Origin: Sphingobium sp. D43FB
GTDB taxonomy: Bacteria > Pseudomonadota > Alphaproteobacteria > Sphingomonadales > Sphingomonadaceae
Reading direction: 5' to 3'
Length of the DNA: 64,000 bases
Assembly: GCF_002312805.1 (NCBI RefSeq)
Contig: NZ_NMUA01000013.1
Coordinates: forward strand, 62,001-126,000
The position numbers and the translations under genes were made by a program. A model generated the notes under the pieces. It worked only from the letters and a program-made list of their open reading frames with translations. It was not told the DNA's origin and made no database searches. Below, in pieces: positions 6,660 through 16,044 of this stretch. Every line of letters starts with the position of its first letter. Position 1 is the first letter of the stretch.

Positions 6660-9125
6660 ATGACCGCCCTGCCGATCCACGACGTCCTGCCCGACCTGCT
6701 GGCTGCGCTACGCACCGGCAGCAACGCCGTGCTGGTCGCCCCGCCTGGCGCGGGCAAGACGACGGCGGTGGCCCCAGCCCTGCTCGACCAGCCCTGGTGC
6801 AGCGGACAGATACTCTTGCTCTCCCCCCGCCGCCTCGCCGCCCGCGCCGCGGCCGAGCGGATTGCCGAAATGCTGGGCGAACAGCCCGGCGGCACGGTCG
6901 GCTATGCGACGCGGATGGACAGCAAGCAATCGGCCCGCACCCGCCTGCTCGTGTTGACCGAGGGCATCTTCGTCCGGCGCATTCAGGACGACCCCGAACT
7001 GGCGGGCATATCCGCAGTCCTGTTCGACGAGGTCCATGAACGCAGCCTCGACAGCGATTTCGGCCTCGCCCTCGCGCTCGACGCGCAGGAAGCCTTGCGC
7101 CCCGATCTGCGCATCCTGCCCATGTCCGCCACGCTCGACGGCGCGCGCTTCGCCGCCCTGCTGGGCGACGCGCCAGTGATCGAGAGCGAGGGCCGCATCC
7201 AGCCGCTGGACCTGCGCCATATCGGTCGCAACGCCGAAAAGCGGATCGAGGATGAAATGGCCGCCGCCATCCGCCGCGCGATCAGCGAGGAAGCCGAAGG
7301 CGACCTGCTCGCCTTCCTGCCCGGCGTGCGCGAAATCGAACGGACCGCGGAGCGGATCGACGGCGGCCCGTTCGACGTCCATCTGCTGCACGGCTCGCTC
7401 GATCCGACCGCCCAGCGCGCCGCGATTCGCCCGTCCCGCTCCGGCGTGCGCAAGGTCATTCTCGCCACCTCCATCGCCGAAACCAGCCTGACCATCGACG
7501 GCGTGCGGATCGTGGTCGACAGCGGCCTCGCCCGCCGCCCCCGCTACGACCGGGCCGCCGGCGTAACCCGCCTCGTCACCGAACGCGCGAGCCAAGCGTC
7601 GGCCACCCAGCGCGCCGGTCGCGCCGCGCGCCAGCGGCCCGGCGTCGCCTATCGCCTGTGGGAAGCCGCCGCAAACGCGGGGATGCCCCCCTTCGACCCG
7701 CCGGAAATATTGGAAAGCGACCTCTCCAGCCTATTGCTCGACTGCGCGCTCTGGGGCGTAAACGATCCCGCGACGCTACGCTGGCTCGATCCCCCGCCGC
7801 CCGCCGCCCTGTCCGAAGCCCGCACCCGCCTGACCGCCCTCGAAGCGCTCGACATCGACGGCCGCATCACCCCCCATGGCAAGGCGCTGGCGAAACTGCC
7901 GCTCAGCCCGCGCATCGCCCATATGCTGGTGCGCGCGGGAGAAATGGGTCTCGCCCAGACCGCCGCTGAAATCGCCGTCCTGCTCGGCGAACGCGGCATC
8001 GGCGGCCAGGACACTGACCTCACCCAGCGCCTCCAGCGCTGGCGCCGCGAAACCGGCAAACGCGCGGACGCGGGACGCGGCTTGGCAAAGAGATGGGCGA
8101 ACCTTCTTAAGCCCCTCCCTTCAAAGGGAGGGGTTGGGGTGGGTGCTACTTCTATCGACCACCATGTCGGCCTCTGCCTCGCCGTCGCCTTCCCCGATCG
8201 CGTATCCAAACGCCGCTCCGCCGATGGCGCGGACTGGACCAGCGTCGGCGGGCGCGGCTTCCGGCTCGACCCGCTCTCGCCCCTCGCCCGCGAACCATGG
8301 CTGGCCGTGGGCGAAGTGCAGGGCAGCGCGGCGGGCGCGCGCATCCTGTCCGCCGCGCCGATCAGCGAAGAAGCGGTGCTGGCCCTCTTCCCAGACCGGA
8401 TCGCGACGACCCGTACCGTCCGCTTTCGTGCCGCCAATGGTGGGATCGAAGCGTTGCGCGAACGCCGCTTGGGCGCGGTGCGCCTCTCCTCCGGCTCCGA
8501 CGACAGCCCCGACCCGCAAGCCGTGGTCGCCGCGCTGATCGATGGCGTGCGGCAGGGTGGCCTTGCCCTCCTCCCCTGGTCGGAGGCTGCCCGTTCGCTG
8601 CGGATGCGCGCCGACTTCGCCGGGATCGCAGCGCTTTCCGACGAAGCGCTGCTCGCCAGCCTCGACGACTGGCTCCCCCCACTCCTGGCGGGCAAGCGCC
8701 GCCTGTCCGACATCGACCGCGCGCATCTGTCCGCCGTGTTGGAAGGCCTGATCGGCTGGGACGGCAAGCAACAGCTCGACCGACTCGCCCCACCCGATTT
8801 CCGCTCGCCTGCAGGCAGCACCCATGCGATCGACTATGCGGCCGAAGGCGGCCCGCGCGTCGAATTGCGGGTGCAGGCACTCTATGGCCTCGCCGATCAT
8901 CCGACCGTCGGTAATCAGCGCATTCCCCTTGTCCTCTCGCTCACCTCGCCCGCGGGCCGCCCGATCCAGACCACGCGCGACCTGCCGGGCTTCTGGGCGG
9001 GTAATTGGCGCGACGTCGCCAAGGAAATGCGCGGCCGTTACCCGCGTCACCCCTGGCCCGACGATCCCACCGCCGCCAGCGCCACATTGCGTACCAAAAA
9101 TGCAGATGCCCGCCGCAAGTCTTGA
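6660..9125 (+). CDS. hrpB: ATP-dependent helicase HrpB
   Basis: 821 residues, the usual length of HrpB, a DEAH-box RNA/DNA helicase of unclear cellular role. Walker A is APPGAGKTT, the DEAH-box equivalent is FDEVHERSLD, motif III is MSATLDG, and motif VI is QRAGRAARQRPG (a variant of the more common QRAGRAGR). The C-terminal HrpB domain follows, with FPDRVSKRRSADGADW. The ATG at 6660 begins the conserved N-terminus; upstream TTG codons are in frame but not needed. Around 8111-8143 the frame reads through a REP half-element encoding about a dozen extra residues (KPLPSKGGVGVG) between two conserved blocks. Confidence 0.92.
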   Translation: MTALPIHDVLPDLLAALRTGSNAVLVAPPGAGKTTAVAPALLDQPWCSGQILLLSPRRLAARAAAERIAEMLGEQPGGTVGYATRMDSKQSARTRLLVLTEGIFVRRIQDDPELAGISAVLFDEVHERSLDSDFGLALALDAQEALRPDLRILPMSATLDGARFAALLGDAPVIESEGRIQPLDLRHIGRNAEKRIEDEMAAAIRRAISEEAEGDLLAFLPGVREIERTAERIDGGPFDVHLLHGSLDPTAQRAAIRPSRSGVRKVILATSIAETSLTIDGVRIVVDSGLARRPRYDRAAGVTRLVTERASQASATQRAGRAARQRPGVAYRLWEAAANAGMPPFDPPEILESDLSSLLLDCALWGVNDPATLRWLDPPPPAALSEARTRLTALEALDIDGRITPHGKALAKLPLSPRIAHMLVRAGEMGLAQTAAEIAVLLGERGIGGQDTDLTQRLQRWRRETGKRADAGRGLAKRWANLLKPLPSKGGVGVGATSIDHHVGLCLAVAFPDRVSKRRSADGADWTSVGGRGFRLDPLSPLAREPWLAVGEVQGSAAGARILSAAPISEEAVLALFPDRIATTRTVRFRAANGGIEALRERRLGAVRLSSGSDDSPDPQAVVAALIDGVRQGGLALLPWSEAARSLRMRADFAGIAALSDEALLASLDDWLPPLLAGKRRLSDIDRAHLSAVLEGLIGWDGKQQLDRLAPPDFRSPAGSTHAIDYAAEGGPRVELRVQALYGLADHPTVGNQRIPLVLSLTSPAGRPIQTTRDLPGFWAGNWRDVAKEMRGRYPRHPWPDDPTAASATLRTKNADARRKS
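8111..8143. repeat. REP half-element (class C) inside hrpB
   Basis: The stretch GCCCCTCCCTTCAAAGGGAG followed by GGGTTGGGGTGGG matches one half of the class C repeats found between genes at 19101-19199. Here it is in frame in the HrpB coding sequence and interrupts the conserved spacing before the LCLAVAFPDRV block. Confidence 0.75.
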
Positions 9126-9180
9126 CTTGCGCGCGCTCCGTGGTGCAACGCAGCAGGACGATTTACCGGAGTCCTTCGCG

Positions 9181-9459
9181 ATGAACGCGCGCATCTATCA
9201 GATCCAGAAAAATGCCATGCAGTCTGGCAAGGCGCTGACCCATAAATGGGTGCTGGACTATGCGCCCGCGCAAGCCAAGACGCCCGATCCGTTGACCGGA
9301 TGGGCAGGATCAGGCGACACGCAGCAGCAATTGAAGCTCAGCTTCCCGTCGCAGGAAGCGGCCATCGCCTATGCCCAAAAGCAGGGCATCGCCTATACCG
9401 TCATCCCCACCCCACCCAAGACACTGAAATTGCAGGCCTACGCGGACAATTTCCGCTAA
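9181..9459 (+). CDS. NDUFS4-like ETC complex I accessory subunit
   Basis: 92 residues matching the ETC_C1_NDUFA4/NDUFS4 family found in alphaproteobacteria and mitochondria. The conserved tryptophans and pattern are visible: HKWVLDYAP, then DPLTGWAGSGDTQQQLKLSF, and SQEAAIAYAQKQGIAYTV near the end. It is expected to bind the peripheral arm of NADH:ubiquinone oxidoreductase (complex I) in the cytoplasm. A loose purine-rich site precedes the ATG. In other alphaproteobacteria this gene is also found away from the nuo operon, as here. Its proximity to the sphingolipid genes is not explained. Confidence 0.85.
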   Translation: MNARIYQIQKNAMQSGKALTHKWVLDYAPAQAKTPDPLTGWAGSGDTQQQLKLSFPSQEAAIAYAQKQGIAYTVIPTPPKTLKLQAYADNFR

Positions 9460-9576
9460 GCGCCGCGCCCCTCGCGCAATTTCCGGGCGCGATGCTGCCC
9501 GATTGCCGCCTTATTCCCTTGCCAAAGAGCTGTCACGGGCGGCAAAAGCCGTGCTTTCACGGAAAGAATGACCAGA

Positions 9577-9822
9577 ATGACGGATCGCACCGAAATTTTC
9601 GACAGCGTCGCGGCGCAGATCGCTCCCTTCAACAAAAAGGGCGTGGACCTCACCGAAACCACCAGCTTTGCAGGCGACCTGGAATGGGACAGCCTGACCG
9701 TGATGGATTTCGTCGCCGCCATCGAGGATGAATTCGACATCCTCATCACCATGAACATGCAGGCGGAGATCGAAACGGTCGGCCAGCTGATGGATGCAGT
9801 AGCGAAGCTGAAGTCCGCCTAA
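9577..9822 (+). CDS. Acyl carrier protein associated with serine palmitoyltransferase
   Basis: 81 residues. The phosphopantetheine attachment motif is LEWDSLTVMDF with the modified Ser at residue 39, and the acidic helix AAIEDEFDILI follows. It lies 144 bp upstream of the serine palmitoyltransferase gene on the same strand. In sphingolipid-making bacteria such an acyl carrier protein supplies the acyl thioester that SPT condenses with serine. The ATG at 9577 is preferred to that at 9568 because GGAAAG ends ten bases before it. A REP repeat separates it from spt. Confidence 0.88.
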   Translation: MTDRTEIFDSVAAQIAPFNKKGVDLTETTSFAGDLEWDSLTVMDFVAAIEDEFDILITMNMQAEIETVGQLMDAVAKLKSA

Positions 9823-9833
9823 CTAATTTTATA

Positions 9834-9951
9834 CCGTTCGTCCTGAGTAGCCATTGAGCGCAGTCGAAATGGCGTATCGAAGGACCGGCCGGAGCACAGA
9901 TGCTTCGATACGGGCCTTCGACTTCGCTCAGTCCCTACTCAGCACGAACGG
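9834..9951. repeat. REP-type palindromic repeat (class A variant) between acp and spt
   Basis: The element starts CCGTTCGTCCTGAGTAG and ends CTACTCAGCACGAACGG in inverted orientation, with nested shorter palindromes (TTCGAT... pairs). The full 118-bp unit could form a long stem in the acp-spt transcript. Related to the class A repeats by its GTTCG/CGAAC ends. Confidence 0.8.
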
Positions 9952-9966
9952 ATTGAGGACCATATC

Positions 9967-11199
9967 ATGACCGACGCCGCAACGCTCACCCCCACGCGCG
10001 ACCTGTTTTCCAAATTCGATCCCCTGATCGCGGAGCGCGAAGCGCTGCTCGCGACCGGCGTGCGCGATCCCTTCTCGATCGTGATGGACCAGGTGCTGTC
10101 CCCCACCCGCGCGATCATCAAGGGCAAGGAAACCATCCTGCTCGGCACATATAATTATATGGGCATGACGTTCGATCCCGATGTGGTCGCCGCCGGCAAG
10201 AAGGCGCTCGACGAATTTGGCGCTGGCACAACCGGCAGCCGCGTCCTCAACGGCACCTATCAGGGCCATCGCGAAGTCGAGGATGCGCTCAAGGAATTTT
10301 ACGGCACATCGTCGGCGATGGTGTTTTCGACTGGCTATCAGGCCAATCTCGGCATTATTTCGACGCTGGCGGGCAAGGGCGATTATATCATCCTCGACGC
10401 CGACAGCCATGCCTCCATCTATGACGGCTGCTTCCTGGGCGATGCCGAAATCGTCCGTTTCCGCCACAACAGCGTCGAGGATCTGGCCAAGCGCCTCGCC
10501 CGCCTGCCCGCCGATGCGCTGAAGCTCGTCGTGCTGGAGGGCGTCTATTCGATGCTGGGCGACATCGCCCCGCTGCCAGAGATGGTCGCCGCGATCCGCC
10601 AGCACCCCAATTGCATGATCCTGGTCGACGAAGCCCATGGCATGGGTTTCTTCGGTCCCAACGGCCGGGGCGTCTATGAAGAACAGGGCGTCGAGGACGA
10701 TATCGATTTCGTTGTCGGCACCTTCTCCAAATCGGTCGGCACGGTCGGCGGCTTCTGTGTCTCCAACCATCCCAAGTTCGAAATCATGCGCCTCGTCTGC
10801 CGCCCCTATGTCTTCACCGCCTCGCTGCCGCCCAGCGTCGTCGCCACCGCCGCGACCAGCATCCGCAAGCTGATGCATGCGAGCGACAAGCGCGCGCATC
10901 TGTGGAAGAACAGCAAGCGGCTGCACCAGGGCTTGACCGATCTCGGCTTCACGCTGGGCACCAAGACCCCGCAATCGGCGATCATCGCGGTCATCCTGAC
11001 CGATCAGGCGCAAGCCGTGGCCATCTGGCAATCGCTGCTGGAACTCGGCCTCTACGTCAATATGGCGCGCCCTCCGGCGACCCCGACCGGCACCTTCCTG
11101 CTGCGCTGTTCGCTGTGCGCCGAGCATAGCGACGAACAGGTCGAACAGATCATCACAATGTTCGAAGCCGCTGGCAAGGCGACGGGGGCCATCGCCTGA
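9967..11199 (+). CDS. spt: Serine palmitoyltransferase
   Basis: 410 residues, a soluble bacterial type SPT of the alpha-oxoamine synthase family. It condenses L-serine with a palmitoyl thioester to 3-ketodihydrosphingosine, the first step of sphingolipid synthesis, the trait that names sphingomonads. The PLP-binding Lys is K255 in GTFSKSVGTVGG; the Asp and His that contact the cofactor are in VDEAHGMGFFG; the glycine-rich TGSRVLNGTYQGHREVE block is typical. It follows the acyl carrier protein gene. Enzymes for later ceramide steps (ketoreductase, ceramide synthase) are not in this window. Confidence 0.93.
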   Translation: MTDAATLTPTRDLFSKFDPLIAEREALLATGVRDPFSIVMDQVLSPTRAIIKGKETILLGTYNYMGMTFDPDVVAAGKKALDEFGAGTTGSRVLNGTYQGHREVEDALKEFYGTSSAMVFSTGYQANLGIISTLAGKGDYIILDADSHASIYDGCFLGDAEIVRFRHNSVEDLAKRLARLPADALKLVVLEGVYSMLGDIAPLPEMVAAIRQHPNCMILVDEAHGMGFFGPNGRGVYEEQGVEDDIDFVVGTFSKSVGTVGGFCVSNHPKFEIMRLVCRPYVFTASLPPSVVATAATSIRKLMHASDKRAHLWKNSKRLHQGLTDLGFTLGTKTPQSAIIAVILTDQAQAVAIWQSLLELGLYVNMARPPATPTGTFLLRCSLCAEHSDEQVEQIITMFEAAGKATGAIA

Positions 11200-11252
11200 C
11201 CATTGCGCTAGGTTGTTTCGCTGGCGGTGCGGTTGGGCTAGTGTGAAAATCG

Positions 11253-13244
11253 ATGGCACAGGGCGACTTCACGGACACAGAGCGCAGCGGCGGGCGCGGC
11301 ATGGCCCGCCGCGCCCTGCCGCTGCTGCTCGTCCTGCTGCTGATCGGCTCGCTCGGCGCGCTCATCTATAGCGCCAGCAACGCCACCCGCGATCATCAGC
11401 AGGCATTGGTGGAGCAGCGGCGCAGCTTCGACATCATCGCCCTCGCCCGCGCGTTCGAAGCGCGCACCGCCCGCGCCGAAGTGACGCTGGCCCGCTATGT
11501 CATCAGCCTGGACACCGACACAGGCCGCCTGTTTCAGGACCAGTGGCGCGGTGCGGCCAGCCAGTTGAAGGCGCTGCACTATGCCACGCGCCACAGCGGC
11601 TGGCAGCGCGGCAATGTGCAGGCGCTGCAACGGGCCTTTGACGACCGCACCAAGACGCTGAACGACATCGCCCTGCGCACGACCTATGGGCAGAAGATCG
11701 GCGCGCTCGGCCGCTTCCATCAGGCCGGCAGTTCGCGCGACTTGAAGCGTATCACCGCCCTGCTCGACATCGTCATCAAGGCCGAAAATGCCCGCCTGCG
11801 CGAACGCAGCCTGGCGGTGACGCTGGCGGGCGACCGCACCCAGACGATGGGTCGCACGTCCGGCCTGCTTGGACTTGCCCTGCTCGTCTGCGTCCTCTTC
11901 GCCGCCTGGTTCGCCAACAGTGCGCTGACCGACCGGCGTAATGCGCGCCGTCTCGCCGAAGCGGAAAGCGAACGCGCCGACCGGCTCGACACCGCCGTCC
12001 GCGCGCGCACCGCCGAACTGACCGAAGCCTATGAACGGTTGAAGCAGGAATCGACCGAACGCGAGGCGGCCGAAGAGCATCTGCGCCAGATGCAAAAGAT
12101 GGACGCCGTGGGCCAGCTGACCGGCGGCATTGCCCATGACTTCAACAATATGCTGGCGGTCGTCGTCGGCGGACTGGAACTCGCCAAGCGCAAGATGCGG
12201 GTACAGCCGGAGGAAGCCGGTCGCCATCTCGACAATGCGATGGAGGGGGCGAGCCGCGCGTCCGCGCTGACCCGCCGCCTGCTCGCCTTCGCCCGCGCCG
12301 AACCGCTGCTGCCGAGCGCCGTCGATCCCGATGCGCTGCTGTCGGGCATGGCCGACCTCATCGACCGTACCATCGGCGACCAGATCCGCGTCAGCTTCAC
12401 GCAAAATGCCCAAGGGTGGCGCATCTTCGTCGATCAGCATCAGATGGAAAATGCGATCCTCAACCTCTGCGTCAATGCGCGCGATGCGATGGACGGGCGC
12501 GGCCAGCTGACCCTGTCCACCGGCCGCGCGACGCTGGCGGCCGACGAGATTGGCGAGTGTCAGGCGGGCGATTATGTCACGCTGACCGTCACCGACGACG
12601 GCTGCGGCATGAGCGCCGACGTGCTGACCCGCGTGTTCGAACCCTTCTTCACCACCAAGCCGGTGGGCAAGGGCACCGGCCTTGGCCTCAGCCAGATTTT
12701 CGGTTTCGTGCGCCAGTGCGAGGGCGAAATCCGCATCGACTCGCAACCGGGCGAAGGCACCAGCGTCCATCTCTACATGCCCCGCCGCACCGGGGATGCC
12801 GCCGATGCGCTGGGTCAGGAAGCCCAGGCCAACCAAAGCCCCGTCGAACATCCGCCGACCCGCATCCTGGTGGTGGAGGACGACCCGCGCGTCCTTAACC
12901 AGACGATGGCGGCGCTCGGCGAACTGGGCCATCTGCCGATCGCCTGCGATCATCCGTCGAAGGCTGCCCGGCTGCTATCCCATAATAGCGACATCGGCCT
13001 CATCATCAGCGACGTGCTGATGCCCGACCTCACCGGGCCGGAAATGGTCAAGGCGCTGCCGGCCGCGTACGCCCATATCCCCGTGCTGTTCGTGACCGGC
13101 TATGCCGGCGACATGACCGAAAGCGCCGATTTCGCGAGCCATGCCGTGCTGCGCAAACCCTATACGCTGATGGCGCTGGGCCAGGCGCTCAGCCAAGCAC
13201 TCAGCGAATCGCCCCGGAACGGAACAGCGCAGGCAGCAGAGTGA
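11253..13244 (+). CDS. Membrane-bound hybrid histidine kinase
   Basis: 663 residues. One membrane span at about 22-40, an extracytoplasmic helical sensor region to ~205, a second span at ~206-226, then a coiled coil. The HisKA-like domain has the phosphorylated His at H295 in [13 protein letters not shown], the variant typical of alphaproteobacterial HWE-unrelated hybrid kinases. The ATPase domain shows NARDAMDG (N box), DDGCGMS (G1) and [10 protein letters not shown] (G2). A C-terminal receiver domain follows with the phospho-acceptor D587 in [11 protein letters not shown] and the Lys in LRKPY. No cognate response regulator gene is adjacent. The 3' end overlaps the convergent Tam41-like gene by 44 bp. 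Confidence 0.88.
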   Translation: MAQGDFTDTERSGGRGMARRALPLLLVLLLIGSLGALIYSASNATRDHQQALVEQRRSFDIIALARAFEARTARAEVTLARYVISLDTDTGRLFQDQWRGAASQLKALHYATRHSGWQRGNVQALQRAFDDRTKTLNDIALRTTYGQKIGALGRFHQAGSSRDLKRITALLDIVIKAENARLRERSLAVTLAGDRTQTMGRTSGLLGLALLVCVLFAAWFANSALTDRRNARRLAEAESERADRLDTAVRARTAELTEAYERLKQESTEREAAEEHLRQMQKMDAVGQLTGGIAHDFNNMLAVVVGGLELAKRKMRVQPEEAGRHLDNAMEGASRASALTRRLLAFARAEPLLPSAVDPDALLSGMADLIDRTIGDQIRVSFTQNAQGWRIFVDQHQMENAILNLCVNARDAMDGRGQLTLSTGRATLAADEIGECQAGDYVTLTVTDDGCGMSADVLTRVFEPFFTTKPVGKGTGLGLSQIFGFVRQCEGEIRIDSQPGEGTSVHLYMPRRTGDAADALGQEAQANQSPVEHPPTRILVVEDDPRVLNQTMAALGELGHLPIACDHPSKAARLLSHNSDIGLIISDVLMPDLTGPEMVKALPAAYAHIPVLFVTGYAGDMTESADFASHAVLRKPYTLMALGQALSQALSESPRNGTAQAAE

Positions 13245-14079
13245 CCGCGCCCAGCAGCGGCCAGCGCCGTTGCCACGGCTTGATGGTGATCGCCGTCCCG
13301 GCATGGCGATTGATTTTCCAGGCGAGATAATCGATCCCGCCCGCATAGGTGAAGCTCGCTTTGGCCAGGCGCAACACCGAAAGCCGTTTGCCACGCTGCT
13401 GCAACGCGCGCCAGCGTCCCGGCGCATCGGCGGGCGACGGTGGCAGGCCCTGCCCCAGCGCCGCCTCGCCCAACCGCCGGTAGCGATCGGGATCGGCATC
13501 GACGATCGAGAGCGACCGCCCCTTCCGCTCCGCGCGCAATTCGGCCCCATAGGTCAGGGTGAAGCCGCAGCGCCACAAGTCTAGCACGTCGTCGCTCTCT
13601 TCCGCCATCGGCCGGGCCAGCGACAACAGGGTCGGCGCGGCCTGCGCCACCGCGACGATCGCGCGCTGCCGCGCCAGATCGTCGGCCGCCCACAACAGTC
13701 GCGCAGGCTGGGCAAAGCGCGCCCACACCGAGACATTGTCCGCCGCCACACTGTTCAACCGCGCAAAGTCCGCTTCCGACAGGACGGCATATTTGGCGAT
13801 CAATCCCTGATGTTCGAACGGAAAGACATTGGGCGGGATCAGCGCATTGGCGCGCGCGAGCCAGCTTTTGCCATAGGCCGACGGATAGTCCGACACGATC
13901 AGATAGAAATCGAGCATCAGCCCGTCGAGATTCGCTTCCCGCAGGCACGAACCATAGAAAAGCACCGCCCGCGCCGCCTGCGGATAACGCGCCGCGATCG
14001 CACCCGCCATCGCCGCCGCGCGCGGATCGGCAGGCTGGAGCAGTTCGGCACGGACAAGATCGACAAGAGAGCTGGGCAT
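13201..14079 (-). CDS. Tam41-like protein (possible CDP-diacylglycerol synthase family)
   Basis: 292 residues. Not a commonly named gene. A nucleotidyltransferase-like start VLFYGSCLREANLDGLMLDF is followed by KYAVLSEADFARL, then W-AR-Q-PARLLWA. This order (YGS, MxDF-hydrophobic, hKYxVxS, W...GR/ARxxKP-like) resembles the eukaryotic and bacterial Tam41/Mmp37 family, which makes CDP-diacylglycerol from phosphatidate and CTP. The key motif here is weaker than in Tam41 (GSC instead of GSG). A short basic C-terminus with a hydrophobic tail may contact membrane. The ATG at 14079 has AGGGCGGG upstream. It is convergent with the hybrid kinase. Confidence 0.5.
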   Translation of the reverse strand: MPSSLVDLVRAELLQPADPRAAAMAGAIAARYPQAARAVLFYGSCLREANLDGLMLDFYLIVSDYPSAYGKSWLARANALIPPNVFPFEHQGLIAKYAVLSEADFARLNSVAADNVSVWARFAQPARLLWAADDLARQRAIVAVAQAAPTLLSLARPMAEESDDVLDLWRCGFTLTYGAELRAERKGRSLSIVDADPDRYRRLGEAALGQGLPPSPADAPGRWRALQQRGKRLSVLRLAKASFTYAGGIDYLAWKINRHAGTAITIKPWQRRWPLLGAVTLLPALFRSGAIR

Positions 14080-14124
14080 TCGCCCGCCCTTAGAGCGGAT
14101 CGCGCCCGAAATGAAGAGGGGCAA

Positions 14125-15333
14125 TCAGTCCCAGCGCAAGGGCAGCGCAGTGCAGGCACCGACATTGCCGCCCTTCATCGTCACCGGGCGATCAGGATCG
14201 AGCCGAACGGTCGGCATCCGGCCCAGCCATTCGCGCAGGAACACGATCACCTCCATCCGCGCCAGCCCCGCCCCCACGCAGCGATGCGCGCCAACGCCCA
14301 TCGTCGTATGCCGCGTCGCATTGAGCTTGCGGTCGAACCGCACGGCTTCGGGCGCATCGAAACTCGCCGGATCCAGATTATGGAGAACGCTCGGCAGATA
14401 GATGATATCCCCCGCCTTCAGCGTCACGCCATCCACCTCGACATCGGTCACCAGGTTGCGGCTGACCGAAACGGTCGGATAACGGCGCATCAATTCATCG
14501 GCGGCATCGGGGATCAAGTCCGGCCGATCTCGCAGCAAGGCCTGGTCCTGGGGATGGCGCGCCAGATGCAGCGCAACCATGCCGACCATCGCCACCACCG
14601 TATCCAGTCCGCCGAACAGCAGATTGCGGCACATGCGCCGCGCCTCATCCTCGCTCCATGCCCGCCCCTCGACCGGTTCGGACAGGATGCGGCTGAACAG
14701 GTCGTTGCCCGGATTGGCCATGCGCGCAGCGATATAGGGGGCGAGATAGTCGTCGGCCGCATCGCGCAATTGCTCGACGGTCATCGACCCATCGGGCCGC
14801 GTCAGTTGCGACCCCAGCGCCCGCAATCGCGGCCGGTCGGACAAGGGCACATCAATCAGCGTCAGGAAGATGTGCAGCGGCAATATTTCGGCGAAATCCG
14901 CCACGAAGTCGCACGAACCCCGGTCGATCAGTCCGTCGATCAATTCGCGCGCGACCTGCGTCACCTGCGGCTCCATCGCGACGACGAAGCGCGACGCAAA
15001 GCCCTTCATCACCGCCATGCGAAAGGGCTGATGCTCCGGCGGGTCTTGTTGCAGCGGAATGAAACGCATCACCTCACCAAGCCCCGGCGTCACCGCCAGC
15101 ACTTCGCTCGACAGCCGGACATTGTCCGCCCAGAGTGCCCGGACAATCTCGCCGCGCGTCGCGATCCAGTGGCCGCCATTGGCGCTGGTCCATACGACGC
15201 CGGGACCATCCTCCCGCACCAGCGATTGCCACGCCGCGAAATAATCCTGTTCGACACCGGGCGGCGCGAAAATGTCGAAATCGACGATCCGATCTGCCGG
15301 AACATGGGCCGGCCGCACCATCATGCTCTGCAT
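14125..15333 (-). CDS. Cytochrome P450
   Basis: 402 residues, the length of a soluble bacterial P450. The I-helix is LLFGGLDTVVAMVG (A/GGxDT motif), the K-helix ExxR is ELMRR, and the haem loop is TTMGVGAHRCVGAGLARM with the axial Cys; the usual Phe at the start of the loop is Met here. P450s of this type hydroxylate terpenes, steroids or aromatic compounds using ferredoxin partners; no ferredoxin or reductase gene is adjacent. The ATG at 15333 has AGGGAGG eight bases upstream; an ATG farther upstream would add 21 residues. Substrate unknown. Confidence 0.88.
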   Translation of the reverse strand: MQSMMVRPAHVPADRIVDFDIFAPPGVEQDYFAAWQSLVREDGPGVVWTSANGGHWIATRGEIVRALWADNVRLSSEVLAVTPGLGEVMRFIPLQQDPPEHQPFRMAVMKGFASRFVVAMEPQVTQVARELIDGLIDRGSCDFVADFAEILPLHIFLTLIDVPLSDRPRLRALGSQLTRPDGSMTVEQLRDAADDYLAPYIAARMANPGNDLFSRILSEPVEGRAWSEDEARRMCRNLLFGGLDTVVAMVGMVALHLARHPQDQALLRDRPDLIPDAADELMRRYPTVSVSRNLVTDVEVDGVTLKAGDIIYLPSVLHNLDPASFDAPEAVRFDRKLNATRHTTMGVGAHRCVGAGLARMEVIVFLREWLGRMPTVRLDPDRPVTMKGGNVGACTALPLRWD

Positions 15334-15414
15334 TAACCCTGCCTCCCTTGCCCTGTTTATCAGGCGAGAAGCTATCGCAGGGCCACGCTCTGGCAAGCTG
15401 TGACTAGCGGCAGG

Positions 15415-16044
15415 TCAGGAGCGGCGGAAGATCAGCGTCAGATTGTTTGCGGGCATCGCCTGAACGCGATCGAGCGCGAAACCCTGCGCCGTCGCCAGCG
15501 CCCCGACATCCTCCAACGCCCTTATGCCCCATCGCGGATCGCGCGCGCGCAAGCTGGCATCGAACTCCACATTGCTGGCCGCAGGCGCGACATCGGCCTG
15601 AAAATAGGGGCCGTAGAGGACCAGCGGTGCGCCCTTTGGCAAAAGCCGCGCGCCTTGCGTGAACAACCCCACTGTCGCGTCCCATGGGCTGATATGCGTC
15701 ATATTGATGCACAAGATCGCATCCGCCCGGTCGATCGGCCAGTCAGCCGCTGCATCGAGCAGGATCGGCGCGCGCAAATTGGGCAGGCCCGCCTCCGCCC
15801 GCCACGCCTCGATCGATGCCAGCGCGGCCGGATCGGGATCGCTCGGTTGCCAGTCGAGCGCGGGCAGCGCGGCGGCGAAATGCACCGCATGTTCGCCGCT
15901 GCCACTCGCCACTTCCAGCACCCGCCCGGTGGATGGCAATGCCGCGCGCAGCACCGCCAATATTGCGTCCCGGTTCCGCAGCGTCGCGGGGGCGTGGCGC
16001 TTATACGCTTCGCCGTCCGCTTCGCCCGGAATCCAGACCGTCAT
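15415..16044 (-). CDS. DUF938 SAM-dependent methyltransferase
   Basis: 209 residues. The N-terminal KRHAPATLRNRDAIL followed by VLEVASGSGEHAVHFA gives a DUF938-type class I methyltransferase with the SAM-binding glycine loop (SGSGEH). Asp in PSDPDP is the usual ribose-contacting acidic residue. Its start overlaps the stop of gcvPB as ATGA, so it is the last gene of the glycine cleavage operon. Its substrate is unknown. Confidence 0.85.
   Translation of the reverse strand: MTVWIPGEADGEAYKRHAPATLRNRDAILAVLRAALPSTGRVLEVASGSGEHAVHFAAALPALDWQPSDPDPAALASIEAWRAEAGLPNLRAPILLDAAADWPIDRADAILCINMTHISPWDATVGLFTQGARLLPKGAPLVLYGPYFQADVAPAASNVEFDASLRARDPRWGIRALEDVGALATAQGFALDRVQAMPANNLTLIFRRS

Noticed and set aside
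13810..15336. 508-codon open frame on the plus strand across the P450 gene
   Set aside because: Low-complexity Arg/His/Gln composition and exactly opposite to a clear P450.
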